Below are positions 61,059 to 64,000 of a DNA stretch of 64,000 nucleotides, in pieces (the first letter of the stretch is position 1; each line of letters opens with the position of its first letter). The position numbers and the translations under genes were made by a program. The stretch is taken from positions 62,001 to 126,000 of the forward strand of contig CAWBPD010000030.1 of the NCBI GenBank assembly GCA_963790575.1, read 5' to 3'. The stretch comes from CAVTSA01 sp963790575 (GTDB lineage: Bacteria > Chloroflexota > Dormibacteria > Dormibacterales > Dormibacteraceae). The notes under the pieces were generated by a model, which saw only the letters and a list, made by a program, of their open reading frames with translations, was not told where the DNA came from and searched no databases.

Positions 61059-62420
61059 ATGTCCGACCAGAAGGCCTTCGCCGGCGACCGGCGGATGGAT
61101 CGCAGGGCGTTCCTGGGTGCGGTGGCGGCGGCCGGAGTGGTGGCAGCCTGTGGCTCGGCCTCACCCGCGGCCACCCAGGGGCCGGCCACCCTGACCTTCT
61201 GGAAGCCACCGGGGGAACCGACGGTGGACCAGGAGAACGCGTTCTACAGTCAGCTGAACGCAAAGTACAAGAAGGCTCACCCGAAGATAACCATCAACCA
61301 CCTCACGGTGCCCTGGGCGGATGCTTCGACGAAGTACACTGCGGCTTTCAGCAGTTCTTCGCCGCCTGACGTGTCTTATCAAATTCTCCCTTGGGTCAAC
61401 CAATTCGGTACGGCAGGTGCCCTTGACACAGTGAGCTCGAATGACTCAACGCTGGGGAGCTACCTCAAGGGCATCCCGAGCAATGTGCTCAACTCTGCGA
61501 AGGATCCCAAGGGCAACTACTATGGAGTCCCCTACTATACGAGTCACTTCACCCTGGCGATCAACCAGGACATCTGGAAGAAGGCGGGTAGCCCCAAGGT
61601 ACCCACAACCTACGCGGAGATGGCTCCGTTCGCCAAGCAGCTGACTTTCGACGAGAGCGGCCGTCAGCTCGGACAGCCTGGTTTCGACAAGTCTCGAATC
61701 GCCACCTACGGGATGGCGTGGCCCGGGGACTGGACCATTTCAGTCAACTACCTTTACAATTACTTCTGGGCGTACGGGACCGACTACATCTCGAAAGACA
61801 AGAAGGACATCGGATTCAACAATTCGGCCGGACGCGCCGCGCTCAACGTCATGAAGGAGATGGTCGATTCCGGCGCGACGACGCCGATGAACCTCTATAC
61901 CGATCCCAATGCCTGGGCGGCGCTTCTGCCGGCAGGAAAGGTCGGTATGGCGTGGACCTCACCAATCTCGCCGCAGACCATGCAGTCGTACCCGAGCGCG
62001 CAACTGCAGGTCCTCAACCTACCCTCCGGTCCGGCAGGCCGATACATCGTGGGCGGTGTCGGCTTTCTTTGCGTGGCCAAGAAGACCAGGTATCCGAACC
62101 AAGCCTTCGAATACATCAAGTTCCTGGTCGAGGACGCCAACGTCAAGTCCTACCTGCGCTCGACGTTGCTGTTCCCGGTCAAGAGCCTGGGTGCCAATCT
62201 CTATCAAGGCGCCGTCGATCCGAGGCTGGCGACGTTCCTGGACGACGCTCAGAAGCAGTCGAACGACATCCGGCTCACCCGCGTGCTCCCCTACAGTCCG
62301 GACGAATATCTGATCGGGGAGATCAACAACTTCCTGCTCGGCGGCGTCAGCCTCGACTCCATGCTGCAAGCAGCCTCGAGCCAGATCCAGATCATGGCCA
62401 GGAATGCGGGAGTCAAGTAG
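61059..62420 (+). CDS. ABC transporter solute-binding lipoprotein, family 1 (carbohydrate)
   Basis: 453 residues from the ATG at 61059, with AGGAGG six bases upstream. The leader has RRAFLGAVAAAGVVAACGS: a twin-arginine-like start and a lipobox VAAC, so it should be a lipid-anchored binding protein. The mature part has the family-1 pattern (LTFWKPPGEPTVDQENAFYS; DVSYQILPWVNQFGTAGALD) seen in UgpB/MalE-like proteins for sugars or glycerol phosphodiesters. It is the first gene of an importer operon under the promoter at 60946 and operator O3. Its stop lies within the start of the permease gene. Confidence 0.92.
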   Translation: MSDQKAFAGDRRMDRRAFLGAVAAAGVVAACGSASPAATQGPATLTFWKPPGEPTVDQENAFYSQLNAKYKKAHPKITINHLTVPWADASTKYTAAFSSSSPPDVSYQILPWVNQFGTAGALDTVSSNDSTLGSYLKGIPSNVLNSAKDPKGNYYGVPYYTSHFTLAINQDIWKKAGSPKVPTTYAEMAPFAKQLTFDESGRQLGQPGFDKSRIATYGMAWPGDWTISVNYLYNYFWAYGTDYISKDKKDIGFNNSAGRAALNVMKEMVDSGATTPMNLYTDPNAWAALLPAGKVGMAWTSPISPQTMQSYPSAQLQVLNLPSGPAGRYIVGGVGFLCVAKKTRYPNQAFEYIKFLVEDANVKSYLRSTLLFPVKSLGANLYQGAVDPRLATFLDDAQKQSNDIRLTRVLPYSPDEYLIGEINNFLLGGVSLDSMLQAASSQIQIMARNAGVK

Positions 62421-63354
62421 ATTCGTCGGACGCGCGGGGACTGTCGTCTCGCACGCACCGGGGAAGCTACGAACCCGTCGACCCAGGACGCTGGAGGGCC
62501 TCAACGCCCTCCTCTTCTTGGGGCCGAAGGGTCTGTTGTTCGCCGCGTTCGTCATCATCCCCTTCGGCTACACGTTCATCCTGATCTTCGAAGACGGGAA
62601 CCTTCTGCGTGGCTTCACGTTCGTTGGGCTGCAGAACTTCGGAACGCTGATGCAGGATTCCCTGTTCTGGCAGACGCTCGAACATACGGGCCTTTACATG
62701 CTGGTTGCTCTGCCCCTCTCCATCACCGTGCCGCTGGCGATTGCGGTCCTCCTCACCAGCACTCTTTCGGGGCTCAGGGTCTACCGCACCATCATCTACA
62801 TGCCCTCCCTCCTGTCCATTGTCGCCACCGGCCTGGTCTGGCAGATCATGATCGATCCCAGCGAAGGGCCTGTCTATCACCTCTTCAACGTGCTCCTCCG
62901 GCTCCACATCCCCTGGCTGAACAGCGGCGCGTTCGCGCTGGTGTTCATCGCCTTGATCAGCGTCTGGAGCTCTCTCGGATTTCTGTCCATCATCTTTGTC
63001 GCTGCCATCAACGAGATACCTCCGACGCTTTCCGAGGCAGCAGCGATCGACGGCGCCAATGCCTGGGACATCTTCTGGTGGGTCAAGCTGCCACTCCTCC
63101 GACCGGTCATTCAACTGGTGCTGGTGCTGGTCACCGTTTGGTCGATCCAGGTGTTCGACGTGGTCTACGTATTGACTCAGGGCGGTCCCGGCACCGCCAC
63201 CTACACGGTCATGTGGTACGTCTACCAGAACGTGTTCGGATCCGGTTCGGTGGGTTATGCCGCAGCCATGGGAGTGTTGATTCTTCTGATCACGCTGGCC
63301 ATGTCGATCGCGTATATCCGGGGGCTCCGCGTCGAGGGGACGGCCCATGAATAG
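62404..63354 (+). CDS. Carbohydrate ABC transporter permease, MalF/UgpA type
   Basis: 316 residues from an ATG overlapping the binding-protein gene by 17 bases. Six membrane segments are visible, with the typical first helix GLLFAAFVIIPFGYTFILIF and the EAA loop EAAAIDGANAWDIFWWVKLP for ATPase contact. The end, YIRGLRVEGTAHE, overlaps the next permease by 8 bases. Its partner is the MalG-type permease that follows. The ATPase gene would be beyond the window or is the orphan at 4.8-5.8 kb. Confidence 0.93.
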   Translation: MRESSRFVGRAGTVVSHAPGKLRTRRPRTLEGLNALLFLGPKGLLFAAFVIIPFGYTFILIFEDGNLLRGFTFVGLQNFGTLMQDSLFWQTLEHTGLYMLVALPLSITVPLAIAVLLTSTLSGLRVYRTIIYMPSLLSIVATGLVWQIMIDPSEGPVYHLFNVLLRLHIPWLNSGAFALVFIALISVWSSLGFLSIIFVAAINEIPPTLSEAAAIDGANAWDIFWWVKLPLLRPVIQLVLVLVTVWSIQVFDVVYVLTQGGPGTATYTVMWYVYQNVFGSGSVGYAAAMGVLILLITLAMSIAYIRGLRVEGTAHE

Positions 63355-64000
63355 GGCACTGCGACAGGCTCCCCTCCATCTCTGCGCGACCATCGTTTGC
63401 ATCATCTGTGCGGGGCCGATACTGTTTATCGTGCTCTCCTCATTTCGCGACCTCAGCGTGTACGGAAACGCCGCCCTCTCGCTGCGGGCCTGGACGCTCT
63501 CCAATTATAATGCTCTCTTGTCAACGTCCTCATTCCCACGGTGGATCTTGAACAGCCTTATCGTGAGCGGATCCGTGACCCTCTTGACCGTGGTCATCGA
63601 CCTGATGGCCGGCTTCGCCTTTGCGAAGATCCGTTTTCGCGGCCGAGAGATCATGTTTCTCGTGCTGATCAGTACGATGATGCTTCCGTTCTCCATCACA
63701 CTGGTGCCCACCTACTTGCTGGTCGCTCAGTACGGCCTGGTGAATACGTATCCTGGACTCATCCTGCCCCTTCTGTCGGGCCCAATCGGTGTGTACCTGT
63801 TGCGACAGTTCATCCGGGGGGTCCCCGACGCTCTTCTTGAGTCGGCGCGTATTGACGGCGCCTCGACCCCTCGAATCTTCCTCAACATCGTCGCGCCACT
63901 GTGCCTGCAGCCGGCGGCCGTGCTGGCCATCTTCACGTTTGTCGCGAGCTGGAACAACTTCCTGTGGCCCCTGCTCATCGCCCAGACGGATTCGATGAGG
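63347..64000 (+). CDS. Carbohydrate ABC transporter permease, MalG/UgpE type (cut by right edge)
   Basis: 218 codons are visible from the ATG at 63347. The frame stays open to the last base. Helices include IVCIICAGPILFIVLSSF and IMFLVLISTMMLPFSITLV. The EAA loop reads ESARIDGASTPRIFLNIVAP, followed by FVASWNNFLWPLL, all as in MalG-like permeases. About 55-60 residues should be missing. It overlaps the MalF-type permease by 8 bases. Confidence 0.93.
   Translation, partial: MNRALRQAPLHLCATIVCIICAGPILFIVLSSFRDLSVYGNAALSLRAWTLSNYNALLSTSSFPRWILNSLIVSGSVTLLTVVIDLMAGFAFAKIRFRGREIMFLVLISTMMLPFSITLVPTYLLVAQYGLVNTYPGLILPLLSGPIGVYLLRQFIRGVPDALLESARIDGASTPRIFLNIVAPLCLQPAAVLAIFTFVASWNNFLWPLLIAQTDSMR

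Overview
The window is 64 kb of very GC-rich, densely packed bacterial DNA with many 4-base ATGA or GTGA overlaps between genes. It looks chromosomal. The gene set (an S-(hydroxymethyl)mycothiol dehydrogenase homologue, a three-subunit Pnt transhydrogenase, a gamma-alpha fused 2-oxoacid:ferredoxin oxidoreductase, NarL-type two-component genes) fits an uncultivated high-GC lineage of the Chloroflexota/Dormibacterota or Actinomycetota type. This placement is an inference. No rRNA, tRNA or CRISPR array was seen.

Layout. (1) 1-14.7 kb is housekeeping: the end of ilvD with a coupled NAD-binding dehydrogenase, mscR, a winged-helix protein, an R2-like di-metal protein, an orphan sugar-ABC ATPase, copper ATPase copA, an SPFH/zinc-ribbon and Tim44/zinc-ribbon pair, an HD hydrolase, ilvC and pheA. 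(2) 14.7-32.5 kb holds a large GAF-sensor/oxidoreductase fusion, pntAaAbB, an MMPL exporter followed by a histidine kinase and response regulator, an MFS exporter, two bacterial PH-domain membrane proteins and korAB. (3) 32.6-50.1 kb is a catabolic island. One minus-strand run of eleven genes starts with a Dpp-type ABC importer (solute-binding protein plus two permeases, no ATPase) and continues with a dimethylformamidase-like protein, an acetyltransferase, a class-III aminotransferase, two enolase-superfamily enzymes, an amidohydrolase, a D-threonine-aldolase-like PLP enzyme, an aspartoacylase-like deacylase and a ceramidase-like hydrolase. A divergent FadR/GntR regulator, an M19 dipeptidase and a second ceramidase-like gene complete it. 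(4) 50.4-64 kb is a carbohydrate locus: a GH39 glycosidase, two pieces of a second glycosidase, a DapA-family aldolase, an IclR regulator and a carbohydrate ABC importer that runs off the right edge. Two decayed insertion sequences cut it: an IS21-type remnant at 52.6-55.6 kb between the glycosidase pieces, and an ISNCY-like element at 56.9-58.9 kb that splits the aldolase gene and is flanked by a 7-bp direct repeat.

Regulation visible in sequence. Three near-identical 16-bp palindromes (half-site GTTC..GAAC) sit upstream of the aldolase gene, over the iclR start, and just downstream of a near-consensus promoter (TTGACA-17-TATACT) of the sugar importer. This is a coherent predicted IclR regulon. 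A second shared site, TGGCTGCTATGTNGC, lies over the Dpp-operon promoter next to the GntR gene and again upstream of the aminotransferase. Both regulator genes have a -10-like box 9 bases before ATG, suggesting leaderless transcripts.

The most unusual non-genic signal is a set of intergenic elements. At seven places between genes, palindromic units or inverted arms recur every 41-43 bp. Several are true 42-43-bp tandem repeats whose palindromic core differs from locus to locus (GGTGCACC, TGTCGACA, GCCGGC). A second family of nested hairpins (7-nt inner arms, 12-nt loop, variable outer stem) occurs at 32.56, 36.20, 50.13 and, with a longer loop, 50.29 kb.
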